Source of the DNA: Prevotella sp.
GTDB taxonomy: Bacteria > Bacteroidota > Bacteroidia > Bacteroidales > Bacteroidaceae
Reading direction: 5' to 3'
NCBI GenBank assembly: GCA_017462915.1
Contig: JAFTQG010000013.1
Coordinates: 62,001 to 126,000, forward strand
DNA: 64,000 bases
In this document: piece after piece, positions 52,823-61,024 of the stretch
How the letters are laid out: each line of letters starts with the position of its first letter
How positions within the stretch are numbered: position 1 is the first letter of the stretch
Notes under the pieces: generated by a model
Seen by the model: only the letters and a program-made list of their open reading frames with translations
Database searches by the model: none
Told to the model about the DNA's origin: nothing
Translations under genes and position numbers: made by a program

Positions 52823-52824
52823 TT

Positions 52825-53862
52825 ATGGAGAATGTTGACGAGAATAACATCAAAGGTAAGGTTTCCTCTACACAACAGCCTTTCAATGTGATAGCCGCCA
52901 TCGGTGCGGAACTGGAGTGTCAAAGGCAAAAGGCGAAGAACGTACCTGAGAGGACAGGCATGTTCACGGTCAGGACGGCAAACCGCACCATACAGGAGGC
53001 GGCAAACCGCCCCGACCCTGTACCGCTCTGGAAATCGCTCTGGTATGAGGGAGAAGTGTGCTGCCTGTTCGCTGACAGCAATCTCGGCAAATCCATCTAT
53101 GCCGTGCAGATAGCAAGCAGCATAGCCAAAAGCCGTAAAGTCCTCTATTTTGACTTTGAACTGTCCGACAAGCAGTTCCAGCTGCGCTATACTGACGAGA
53201 CAACAGGCAAGTGTCACGAGTTCCCTCCCGACCTGTACCGTGTGGAGATAGCAAGGGACTATGAATATCCTGACACCAGCTTCGAGGATGCGCTTATCAT
53301 GGAGATAGAGAAACTGTCTGTAGAAGCGGAATGCAAAATCCTGATAATCGACAATCTTTCCTATCTGTGCCTGACTTCAGAGAAAGGCGAGGACGCAGGA
53401 AAGCTGATGTCAAGACTGATGGAGCTGAAACGAAAGTACGGGCTTTCGATGCTGATACTGGCTCACACACCCAAGCGTCCGCTGAACATGCCCATCACGC
53501 AGAACGATCTTGCCGGGAGCAAGAAACTGTATAACTTCTTTGACAGCGTTTTCGCCATAGGCAAGTCCGCCAAGGATGGGAACCTCAGGTATATCAAGCA
53601 ACTCAAAGTCAGATACGGGAGTTTTGAGTATGGTGCGGACAATGTAATTGTATGCTCCATTGAGAAGAATGACGACTTCCTGCAATTCGTGATAGTGGGC
53701 TATACCACAGAAGCTGTCCACCTTAAGGAGATAACAGAGGAAGAAAGAGCCAGATTAAAGAATGAAGCCAAGGCATTACACTCGCAGGGCGTTTCATACC
53801 GTGAAATCGGGAAACAGCTCAACATATCAAAGACCACGGCAGAAAGATACTGCAAGCCATGA
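52825..53862 (+). CDS. RecA-fold AAA ATPase (RepA-like helicase of the mobile element)
   Basis: About 345 residues; starts are possible at 52816 or 52825. The ATPase core has a Walker A variant FADSNLGKSIYAVQIAS (residues ~85-100), a Walker B-like strand CKILIIDNLSYLC, and the sensor region LMLILAHTPKRPL. The C-terminus ends in a small HTH (SYREIGKQLNISKTTAERYC). Proteins of this shape act as replicative helicases of mobilizable elements and plasmids in Bacteroides. It is followed by a repeat-rich spacer and a primase-like gene, as expected for a replication module. Confidence 0.85.
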   Translation: MENVDENNIKGKVSSTQQPFNVIAAIGAELECQRQKAKNVPERTGMFTVRTANRTIQEAANRPDPVPLWKSLWYEGEVCCLFADSNLGKSIYAVQIASSIAKSRKVLYFDFELSDKQFQLRYTDETTGKCHEFPPDLYRVEIARDYEYPDTSFEDALIMEIEKLSVEAECKILIIDNLSYLCLTSEKGEDAGKLMSRLMELKRKYGLSMLILAHTPKRPLNMPITQNDLAGSKKLYNFFDSVFAIGKSAKDGNLRYIKQLKVRYGSFEYGADNVIVCSIEKNDDFLQFVIVGYTTEAVHLKEITEEERARLKNEAKALHSQGVSYREIGKQLNISKTTAERYCKP

Positions 53863-53886
53863 GGAACACAACCGGAGTGCATGATG

Positions 53887-54072
53887 TTCCAAGTGTCCCA
53901 CTTTTCCCCTATGGGAACATGGTACAAACAGGACTGTTCGGGACACATGGGACAGTTACTTTGTACAAACAATGCTCTATTCCAAGTGTCCCTGTGTGTC
54001 CCGTCTGTCCCACCGTCCCAGTCATCCCAGTCATCCCAGTCGTACTGGGGCACACAGGTGGGACATGGTGGA
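53887..54072. repeat. Spacer dense in TGTCCC/GGGACA words, candidate replication region
   Basis: The spacer between the ATPase and the primase-like gene carries about ten TGTCCC or GGGACA words on both strands, a repeated TTCCAAGTGTCCC (53887-53899 and ~53980-53992), two GTACAAACA words and three tandem CATCCCAGT units. Short ORFs crossing it are low in complexity and probably not genes. Confidence 0.5.
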
Positions 54073-54105
54073 CAGATGCAAGGCAATAAATAAAGTGAAC
54101 CGATT

Positions 54106-55163
54106 ATGAGATATGAGCTACAGAAATACCGGACAAGGAACGACAGGCATACCTGCCCCAAATGTGGCGGTCGGCATTGCTTCACCTATTACGTGGACGA
54201 GAACGGACAACCGCTTGACAAATCCGTGGGCAGGTGCGACCATGAGAGCGGATGCGGCTACCACTATCCACCGAAAGAGTACTTCAAAAACCATCCAGAC
54301 AGGAATTTGTCTGAAACACGGCAATATCCGAACACGGTTATCAGAAAGGACACTCATAGGAACAAGTCCATTGATACCGTTCCAATGGAATATGTCAGAC
54401 GCTCACGCAGTGACAACAGCCATCTGATACAATTTCTCTTTTCCCTGCAAAAGGATAATGAGGCGGATCTCAAACGTGTATTGGAAGACTACCGTATAGG
54501 AGCGACCCGGGATGGGGATATTATTTACTGGCAGATTGACAAAGATAACCGTGTGCGTGGTGGAAAGATTATCGCATATAACAAGGAAGACGGACACCGC
54601 ATCAAAGACAAGGGTGTGAACTGGGTACATTGTCTGTTGAAAAAGCAGGCAGTGTTCAATCAGGATTGGACACTCACACAATGCCTGTTCGGCGAACACC
54701 TGCTGTCGGCATCGGCAAACCGCGACAAAGTGGTGGCTGTGGTGGAATCCGAGAAGACTGCCGTTGTCTGTGCAATCCAATATCCAGACTGCGTATGGCT
54801 CGCCACAGGAGGGAAAGCCAGTTGGCTATTGACAAGATGAAGGTGCTTGCCGGGAGGACGGTCATCTTCTTCCCCGACGTGGACGGCTACCGTGATTGGA
54901 CGGAACGGACAAAAGTTTTTTCCTTTTGTCGCAGTGTCACGGTTTCGGACTTCTTGGAGAGGAACGCCACAGAGGAAGACCGTGCCGCAAAGGTGGACAT
55001 TGCCGACCTCATACTCCACCAATGGAAAGAGGACAAGCAAAGGGATGAGAACCCACCTCTTGCCGCTGTGGAAAGGACACTCCGTGAGATGGTCAGACGC
55101 AATCCTGCCTTGCAGACTCTTATAGACACGCTCGGTCTTGTTCCTGTCGTGGAAGACGGATGA
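54106..55163 (+). pseudogene. Frameshifted primase-like protein (CHC2-type zinc finger plus Toprim)
   Basis: The first part (54106-54840) has a zinc finger (CPKCGGRHCFTYYVDENG...CDHESGCG) and a DUF6371-like region up to ATGGK, then runs into a stop. The next frame continues without a gap: QLAIDKMKVLAGRTVIFFPD then VDGYRDWTERT, i.e. the acidic Toprim strand. One extra base in the run GGGAAAGCC (54811-54820) would restore a ~352-residue protein. This is either a recent mutation or a sequencing error in a short A run. Intact relatives act as primases next to RepA-like helicases in Bacteroides elements. Confidence 0.8.
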
Positions 55164-55189
55164 AGCCCGGCTTGCCGGTTATAGGGCTT
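55163..55189. other. Compound hairpin, left part of the oriT-like region
   Basis: AAGCCC (55163-55168) pairs with GGGCTT (55184-55189), and CCGG-CTTG-CCGG lies inside. It is directly after the primase-like stop codon and upstream of the relaxase. Confidence 0.5.
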
Positions 55190-55200
55190 GCCGCTCATAT

Positions 55201-55242
55201 AGCCCACTATAACTACACGCTTCGCTTCCGTAGTTGTGGGCT
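55201..55242. other. Candidate oriT hairpin upstream of the MobV gene
   Basis: AGCCCAC-TAT-AACTAC pairs with GTAGTTGTGGGCT around a ~13-nt loop; only the TAT bulges. MobV relaxases nick at hairpins just upstream of their own gene. The rest of 55243-55475 is GC-rich with CCCTCTC and GAACCC words and no gene. Confidence 0.55.
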
Positions 55243-55475
55243 CTCCCGAGGGGCTGGGCGTTGCCCCGTCCCACTTATGGCTCTGCCCTAAGAACCCGGT
55301 CGGAGGCTGTCAGCCCCCAACACCCCTGACCAAAGAGTGACCCTCTCTTTGGAATCTCCGCTCAGAGGTCTCGACCCCTGAGAACCCCGAGCAGGAAGTG
55401 ACCCTCTCCCTGCACCCTCCGATTAAGGCTCCGCCCTAATGACCCTTTCCCTATTGTAAATCTGTAAACATCATT

Positions 55476-57032
55476 ATGCCTATGGCACAGAAGACATCAA
55501 TCAACATCAAGCCCTGCAACATCGGAAGCAGCGAGGCGCACAACAGGCGGACAGCGGAATACCTCGCCCATATCGGCAAGGATAAATTCTATGTCCGCAC
55601 CGACCTTATGTCGGCAAACGAGACATGGGTAGCACCTGATTTCGGCGGCACTTCGCTGTCGGAACGCTACAATCAGATAGCCGCGATGGTAAAGGAGAAG
55701 ACAGGTCGGGCGATGCAGACCAAAGACCGGGAGCGTGTGAATAAGAAGACGGGAAAGGTGACCGTCGTGCGCGGCAGCACTCCGCTCAAAGAGGGTGTCG
55801 TGGTAATCAAGGATGATACCACGCTGGAGCAGTTGCAGCATTTCTGCGAGGTGTGTAAGGAGCGGTGGGGAATCACGGCTTTGCAAATCTTCATTCACCG
55901 TGACGAGGGGCATTATGGAATTCCCGGAGAGACCGCCACATGGAAGCCCAACCTTCACGCCCATATCGTATGGGACTGGATGAACCACGACACAGGAAAA
56001 TCCTGCAAGCTGGACGAGAAAGCCATGAGCGACATGCAGACGCTCTTGGCTGAGTGTCTTAACATGGAGAGGGGCAACTCAAAGGAGCAGACGGGAAAGG
56101 AGCATCTTGAACGCGTCGACTTCATCATCGCCAAGCAGAAGCAGGAAGCCGAACAGGTAAAGGCGGAAAAGGAAGCAGCCGAAGCTGACAGGGATGCCGC
56201 GATCCGTGAAACGGACAATGCCAAATCCGAACATGAAAAGCTACAAATCGGGAACGAGGAGAAGCAACGGCGCAGCGAGGAACTTGACAGCGAAATCGCC
56301 GAAAAGGAGGAACGTGCGAGAGAGGTTGACAGGGAGAACTCGGACAGCATAAAGTCCGGCATCGCCAACCTTTTCGGCAAGGGCAAGTACGCAGCCATCG
56401 AGCAGGAGAATGAGAGGCTGAAAGCCGAAAACGAGCATATCAAAGAATCCTTCCCCGATGCCGTCAGGAAAGAGGTTGCGAAACGGACGAAGGCACTGAC
56501 CGAGGCGAAGCGGACGGTCGAACTGGAGCGTGACAGTGCCATGGCAATCGCTGACACTTATGAATCCGAGAGGGACACGGCTCTGCGGCAGCTTCGGGAG
56601 CAGAAGACCGGGGAGCAGCACCGCATCAGCATGGCGGTGAGCCGGGCAACGGCGGAGAAGGACAAGACCATAGAGCGGTTGCAGGGTGCGCTGAAATCGA
56701 GCCGGGATATTTTGAATATCATCGCCGATATTCTCTACAAGGCAAGCGAGGTGTTCAGGCGAGCCATTGAAGCGATTATCCATTTCGCCACGGAGCGGCA
56801 CAAGTCAATCTTCTCTCCCTCCGAAGCCGCAGACATCAAGAGCGTGATGCAGAGCTACGGCGAGACCACCGAGCAGCAGAAAGCGGTCGGCGCATGGCTC
56901 TGTGACTATGCGGAACACCGACAGCCCTTTGATGAAATAAAACATCGCCACACACTCAACGAGGTTGGCGATGTCGCGGAAGGTCGGTATGATTGGAAAA
57001 TTGACAGAGGGCGAGGTGGAATAAGTTTGTAG
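55476..57032 (+). CDS. MobV/Pre family relaxase
   Basis: 518 residues; ATG at 55476 or 55482. The N-terminal ~210 residues are the Mob_Pre domain: HNRRTAEYLAHIGKDKFYVR (motif I region), FIHRDEGHYG (histidine motif), and PNLHAHIVWDWM (the HxH metal-binding motif III). A very long coiled coil rich in E, K, A and R follows (~215-440). The relaxase nicks oriT and pilots the single strand to a conjugation apparatus supplied by another element. This makes the region a mobilizable rather than self-transmissible element. Confidence 0.92.
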   Translation: MPMAQKTSINIKPCNIGSSEAHNRRTAEYLAHIGKDKFYVRTDLMSANETWVAPDFGGTSLSERYNQIAAMVKEKTGRAMQTKDRERVNKKTGKVTVVRGSTPLKEGVVVIKDDTTLEQLQHFCEVCKERWGITALQIFIHRDEGHYGIPGETATWKPNLHAHIVWDWMNHDTGKSCKLDEKAMSDMQTLLAECLNMERGNSKEQTGKEHLERVDFIIAKQKQEAEQVKAEKEAAEADRDAAIRETDNAKSEHEKLQIGNEEKQRRSEELDSEIAEKEERAREVDRENSDSIKSGIANLFGKGKYAAIEQENERLKAENEHIKESFPDAVRKEVAKRTKALTEAKRTVELERDSAMAIADTYESERDTALRQLREQKTGEQHRISMAVSRATAEKDKTIERLQGALKSSRDILNIIADILYKASEVFRRAIEAIIHFATERHKSIFSPSEAADIKSVMQSYGETTEQQKAVGAWLCDYAEHRQPFDEIKHRHTLNEVGDVAEGRYDWKIDRGRGGISL

Positions 57033-57137
57033 TCCCGTTTTCAATGTTCACTGTTCCAAACAGTGTTGGAAATCGTATGTTTCGATTTTATAACAACCAA
57101 CCCTTTTGACAGTTATGCATTGACTGGTTGCTTGAGG

Positions 57138-57700
57138 TTATTTTATTTTTGCCCTAATCCGGCTCAGGCTTGTTTGTGTAATACCTAAATATGTAGCTAT
57201 GCTTCCGAGAGGTAAGCGTTGCAGCAAATCCGGATTATTCTTCAGCAATTCGCTGTAACGCTCCGAGGCGATGACAGAAAGCATGGAAATCAACCTTTCT
57301 TCGGCAGCAAGCAATTCCATCTCGGCATATCGCCGTCCCCAATTAGCAATATGTAAGTCCTGCAAAAATAAATCCTGTAATTTTTTCGTGATAATACATA
57401 CAAGATTGAGTCTTCCATCAGCTCCATCGTCTCATATCCTGGCTCGTCGTTCACATAGCCTTTCAAGGAAACAATAGTCGCTCCCTCTTTGCCAAACCAA
57501 AAGGTAATTTGCTTTCCGTCCACCGGAGTATATGCGCGGACAATGCCTTTCTTGATGAAAAAGATGTTCTTCTCCACCTTACCTCTTTTCAACACCTGGA
57601 ATCCTTTGGGATATGAAACTTCCGTTAAGCATCGCTGCAATTTGTGCAAAGACGCATCCGGCATGGCGTATCTCTTATTAATGATTTCTTTTATATCCAT
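57138..57700 (-). pseudogene. Frameshifted Crp/Fnr-type regulator
   Basis: Read from the ATG at 57700: a cNMP-binding-type beta roll (YPKGFQVLKRGKVEKNIFFI, GIVRAYTPVDGKQITFWFGK) runs to SILYVLSRK, then the frame is lost. The next frame carries on at once with LQDLFLQDLHIANWGRRYAE and the C-terminal HTH (LPLGSIATYLGITQTSLSRI). One extra A in the six-A run (plus strand TTTTTT at 57381-57386) restores a ~187-residue regulator. It is divergent from the SMR gene, so it probably controlled that exporter. Like the primase-like break, it lies in an A/T run, so sequencing error is possible. Confidence 0.8.
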
Positions 57701-57925
57701 ATTCTTTTTTTGCTGTATTTGGTGTGCAAAATTATAAAATTTCACACGAAAACGAAAGTGAATGGTTGTTTTTTTTGCAAATGCAAAATCCGTTTTTGTC
57801 AAATGCAAAAAGCTTTTAGTTTTTTTTTGCTTACTTTTGCACCCGAATTTAAAATTATAAAATGAATTAATAAATGAAATAAGCAAATTAATTAGTAAAT
57901 ATAACAAACAAATAAATTAGTAAGT
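57701..57925. promoter_or_regulatory. Divergent regulator/exporter intergenic region
   Basis: This AT-rich spacer holds a plus-strand -7 box TACTTTTG (57832-57839) for the exporter genes. It also has two direct AAATGCAAAA words 22 nt apart (57779 and 57801) just before that box, a plausible operator for the divergent Crp/Fnr-like regulator. Confidence 0.5.
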
Positions 57926-58252
57926 ATGAATTGGATAATTTTATTGTTCGCAGGATTATTTGAGGTGAGCCTCACGTTCTGCTTGGGAAAAGCGAGAGCA
58001 GCATCAGAAATTTGGTTTTATCTGTGGGGGAGCGGTTTCCTTGCTTCCACCATTCTGAGCATGGCTTTGCTCGCCAAGGCGGTGCAGACTTTGCCTTTGG
58101 GCACGGCCTACGCCATCTGGACAGGCATCGGGGCAGTGGGTACGGTTTTGATAGGAATATTCGTTTTCAAGGAACCAGCCACTCCCATCAGGCTTTTCTT
58201 CCTCTTCACGCTCATTGCTTCCTTGATTGGATTGAAGATTGTGTCATATTAA
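57926..58252 (+). CDS. Small multidrug resistance (SMR) family exporter
   Basis: 108 residues with four membrane helices and the SMR landmarks: the membrane glutamate in FAGLFEVSLTFCLGKA (Glu13) needed for proton-coupled export, and LPLGTAYAIWTGIGAVGTVL. The sequence sits in the SugE/Gdx-like part of the family, whose members export guanidinium or quaternary ammonium compounds. It is 18 bp from the MFS gene, so they form one unit, preceded by the divergent regulator. Confidence 0.92.
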   Translation: MNWIILLFAGLFEVSLTFCLGKARAASEIWFYLWGSGFLASTILSMALLAKAVQTLPLGTAYAIWTGIGAVGTVLIGIFVFKEPATPIRLFFLFTLIASLIGLKIVSY

Positions 58253-58270
58253 AAAAAGAGAGGCGAAAAA

Positions 58271-59464
58271 ATGAAGTATGAATTGAGAGAGAACCAAGGT
58301 ATTCCGGCACCTCTGCTGGCTCTGATGGCAGTAGCTACCGGACTTTCCGTTGCCAACTGCTATTACAACCAGCCCTTGCTGGGCAGTATGGCAAAAGAGT
58401 TTGCGGTAACAGACTTTTCGGCCAGCATGGTAGCTACCTTGACCCAGATTGGATATATGGCAGGACTTCTGTTTGTCATTCCACTTGGTGACTTGCTGTC
58501 AAGAAAGAAACTTATATTGGCAAACTACATTATTTCGGCATCTGCATTGCTTTCAATAGCAGTTTCACCAAATATATATTGTATGTGGATAGCATCTTTT
58601 TTCGCAGGTGCATCGTCCGTTATGCCGCAATTCTTCATCCCTTTGGTATCATATAATTCTTCTCCCGTACACAAAGTCCGTAACGTGGGTATCATACAAT
58701 CATGTCTTCTCATCGGTATCTTGGGGGCTCGTGTCGTCAGTGGATTATTGGCTGACACATATGGCTGGCGTTCTGTTTATTTCGTGGCAAGTTTCTTTAT
58801 GCTTGGCTGTTTTGCAATGATTCATAGAATGTTGCCGTCATTACCGCCTCTCAAACAGGACACATATTTAAATCTTTTGAAATCATTACTGCGGTTGTTT
58901 GCAAAATACCCTTATCTTCGTGTCGCATCACTAAGGGCATCATTGGCATACGCTTCATTCTTTGCATTGTGGAGCTGCCTTGCATTCAGATTGAAACAGG
59001 CTCCGTTCTATGCAAGTGACAACATTATCGGCATACTCGGTCTATGCGGATTAGCGGGGGCCTCGACGGTGGTGTTCATTAGCGGCTATATCCCGAAATA
59101 CGGGGTGAGATTCTTTTCAGTCATAGGAGCTTGCCTGATGTTATTGACATGGATAATTGCACTGTATGGAGATAACAGCTATTTGTGGATAATCATAGCT
59201 ATTCTGTTGATTGATGCCGGGATGCAGTGTGTGCATCTGTCAAATCAAGCCAGCGTGGTTGCATTGGACGATTCAGCCATAAATAGGATAAACACAGTCT
59301 ATATGACAGTCTATTTTCTTGGCGGTTCAGTCGGGACTTTTGTCGCAGGCTTGTCTTGGGAGCATTTCAGTTGGACGGGGGTAGTATGCACGGGAATATT
59401 TTTCATAGTGGCTTCCCTCCTTGTCAATTGCTCAAAACAAAAAGTTAATCCGGCGGGAATGTAA
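58271..59464 (+). CDS. MFS exporter
   Basis: 397 residues with about twelve membrane helices. The start NCYYNQPLLGSMAKEF and the loop 2-3 motif FVIPLGDLLSRKKLILA (variant of GxxxDRxGRR) are typical of major facilitator superfamily drug or metabolite exporters. The substrate is unknown. Codon use looks more A/T-rich than in the glycosidase operons, consistent with acquired cargo. It overlaps no gene but follows the SMR gene closely and precedes a phosphatase-like gene by 30 bp. Confidence 0.9.
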   Translation: MKYELRENQGIPAPLLALMAVATGLSVANCYYNQPLLGSMAKEFAVTDFSASMVATLTQIGYMAGLLFVIPLGDLLSRKKLILANYIISASALLSIAVSPNIYCMWIASFFAGASSVMPQFFIPLVSYNSSPVHKVRNVGIIQSCLLIGILGARVVSGLLADTYGWRSVYFVASFFMLGCFAMIHRMLPSLPPLKQDTYLNLLKSLLRLFAKYPYLRVASLRASLAYASFFALWSCLAFRLKQAPFYASDNIIGILGLCGLAGASTVVFISGYIPKYGVRFFSVIGACLMLLTWIIALYGDNSYLWIIIAILLIDAGMQCVHLSNQASVVALDDSAINRINTVYMTVYFLGGSVGTFVAGLSWEHFSWTGVVCTGIFFIVASLLVNCSKQKVNPAGM

Positions 59465-59494
59465 CATATTCATTTTATAAATAAATCCGCTCCA

Positions 59495-59941
59495 ATGAAG
59501 ATTGTATTTGTGTGTACCGGTAATGCAAGCCGCTCGGCAGTTGCCGAGGTCATATTGAGAAAAATGATTCAGGAAACAAGCCTTGAAGACATTGAGATTC
59601 TATCATGTGGAACAGATGTCCCATACGGGCAAGAACGTGAAGGAATCATGTGTCAAATAGCGGCGGAGCATGGATATTCGATGGGTGGTAAGGCAGTGAT
59701 GATAACTGCGGAATTGGTTAATGCAGCCGACCGAATCATTGTTATGACAAGGCAACATAAGACCGAAGTGATGCGGTTATTGGATCCATCACACTGGAAT
59801 CGTATCGCATTATTCAACGACATCTGTTTCGGAGAATCTTCAGACCTCCCGGATCCTCACTATCAGTCAGCACAGGTATATTACACCTGCTTCAAAGCCA
59901 TCGAAAAGGGTTGCAGGGAGATAGTCAGAAAACTGAAATAA
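59495..59941 (+). CDS. Low-molecular-weight protein tyrosine phosphatase-like protein
   Basis: 148 residues of normal family length. The phosphate-binding loop C-x5-R is at residues 7-13 (CTGNASRSA), and the general-acid aspartate is in SSDLPDPHYQ near residue 118. Such proteins dephosphorylate protein tyrosines, or in related branches reduce arsenate; with a single P-loop cysteine and no CxC-type pair seen, phosphatase is the better guess. It is the last gene of the exporter unit. Confidence 0.85.
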   Translation: MKIVFVCTGNASRSAVAEVILRKMIQETSLEDIEILSCGTDVPYGQEREGIMCQIAAEHGYSMGGKAVMITAELVNAADRIIVMTRQHKTEVMRLLDPSHWNRIALFNDICFGESSDLPDPHYQSAQVYYTCFKAIEKGCREIVRKLK

Positions 59942-59961
59942 TCGAACCCTTTTCACCATCT

Positions 59962-60093
59962 TTAAGTTGTTTTCTGGGAGTTATTGTACCCGGCTTGTTT
60001 CTTGGACTGTATATAATATTGATTTTCAGCAGTGGTAAGCAATTCCTTGACAATGATGGCTTCAAGCCCTTTCTCTGATATGTCTGTTGCCAT
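59962..60093 (-). pseudogene. 5' remnant of hsdR (type I restriction endonuclease subunit)
   Basis: The minus-strand ATG at 60093 lies 15 bp after the last small gene of the R-M operon. It reads MATDISEKGLEAIIVKELLT and then TAENQYY, a typical HsdR N-terminus (DxSEKGLExxIV). After about 28 codons the similarity ends and a short unrelated tail (IQSKKQAGYNN...) runs to a stop. HsdR is normally around 1000 residues, so all catalytic parts are missing. The breakpoint near 60005 marks the edge of the mobile or rearranged segment. Confidence 0.7.
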
Positions 60094-60108
60094 AAGCGTG
60101 CTCTTGTT

Positions 60109-60327
60109 TTACAATTCCTGCTTTAATTCTTCATACAAATCGACTGGTCCCAAGTGCCAGTATTTGGTGCCCTCAGACGATAGCTTCTTGTATAACTTTG
60201 AACGATAGATGCGGTTGATGGCTTCGGTGATACTGATACCTTTGTCTTCAACCATCCATTTGGTAAGCCACCCTATCTTAGATGGCAATAGCAAATACAA
60301 GTTGTCTTGTGTTATTGTTGCGCTCAT
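60109..60327 (-). CDS. Small helical protein, DUF3791-like, probable antitoxin partner
   Basis: 72 residues, all helical in appearance ([40 protein letters not shown]). It ends with a short acidic stretch (YEELKQEL). It resembles small proteins that accompany DUF3990 genes in Bacteroidales and Firmicutes. Its start codon overlaps the DUF3990 stop (ATGA), so translation is coupled. A role as antitoxin or adaptor is inferred only from this arrangement. Confidence 0.7.
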   Translation of the reverse strand: MSATITQDNLYLLLPSKIGWLTKWMVEDKGISITEAINRIYRSKLYKKLSSEGTKYWHLGPVDLYEELKQEL

Positions 60328-60812
60328 AATTCTACTTTTATTGATTCAATGAACTTTATGGCGGTCAACGACTTCTCTGTATGAAAAAGATATTGATCCA
60401 CCAGTTTGTATGTTTTCAACTCCTGAATAAGGGTCGGCATACTGATGATGCCTCCTTCATAGAGAGTGAACTGAGTATAAACACTGTCGTCAGCCACAGG
60501 ACCATACACGATGTCATAGTCGTGAGTAAAGCCTCGCTCTGTTCGATTCTTCATGACAAAGTTCACCCATTCCTCTGTGGGCTTCTTGAACAGGAGCACT
60601 TTCATGCTCTCCAAGGCATTGTCATCCAATTCGTACACATTCACATGCCCCACGTCCACACCTTTATCTTTTATCCTTCGCTCCACCAGCTTCTTAGCCT
60701 GTGCAAAAGATGTTGTTGTGTAGAATCCGGAACCATAGTCAAGCGAACGGTTTGGCTGCCGTATCTCCGGACTTTCAACAATCTCTATACTCCCGTGATA
60801 TATCTTGCTCAT
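60324..60812 (-). CDS. DUF3990 protein, probable ADP-ribosyltransferase-fold toxin
   Basis: 162 residues. Features include IYHGS near the start (residues ~4-8), then [20 protein letters not shown] (~26-45), and HVNVYELDD. This pattern (YHGS, GxGFYxTxxxxQA) is the signature of DUF3990, which has been linked to the ADP-ribosyltransferase superfamily. A NAD-dependent modifying toxin is the most likely role. The gene is joined by 4-bp ATGA overlaps to small genes on both sides, the classic layout of a toxin with antitoxin(s). It lies inside a type I restriction-modification operon. Confidence 0.78.
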   Translation of the reverse strand: MSKIYHGSIEIVESPEIRQPNRSLDYGSGFYTTTSFAQAKKLVERRIKDKGVDVGHVNVYELDDNALESMKVLLFKKPTEEWVNFVMKNRTERGFTHDYDIVYGPVADDSVYTQFTLYEGGIISMPTLIQELKTYKLVDQYLFHTEKSLTAIKFIESIKVEL

Positions 60813-61024
60813 TTCTTTCTGTTGTTAATCATTTCATCTATTTCTTCTATCAGCCAATTGTGTCCTTGGGTATGGAGTACATCATAGAACTCACAGAAGT
60901 GTTCCGTTATACCATATTGTTCAAACAGATTCACCACATCTTCTGTTGTCATGTTTTTAGCCTTAGCGTATTGTTCTATACAGAATGATACAAATTGGGC
61001 TCTTTCTTCTACTTCGCTTTTCAT
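60809..61024 (-). CDS. DUF3791 protein, probable antitoxin
   Basis: 71 residues from the ATG at 61024; a longer frame from 61057 would overlap hsdS more deeply. The body ([50 protein letters not shown]) is a clear DUF3791 match: a small all-helical domain usually encoded next to DUF3990. Its start overlaps the hsdS stop (ATGA at 61021-61024) and its stop overlaps the DUF3990 start (60809-60812), so it is translationally coupled to both. Confidence 0.82.
   Translation of the reverse strand: MKSEVEERAQFVSFCIEQYAKAKNMTTEDVVNLFEQYGITEHFCEFYDVLHTQGHNWLIEEIDEMINNRKK

Noticed and set aside
53859-54093. Two overlapping small proline/valine-rich ORFs
   Set aside because: They arise from the repetitive TGTCCC/CATCCCAGT spacer, have low-complexity sequence and no family resemblance.
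54811-54820. Programmed frameshift in the primase-like gene
   Set aside because: No slippery heptamer with a downstream hairpin is evident, and a similar one-base loss occurs in the unrelated Crp/Fnr-like gene, so mutation or sequencing error is simpler.
48663-60005. Clean insertion of one element into a single gene
   Set aside because: The left edge abuts a truncated BspA-like gene and the right edge a truncated hsdR, which are different genes, and I could not find matching att direct repeats. More than one event is needed.
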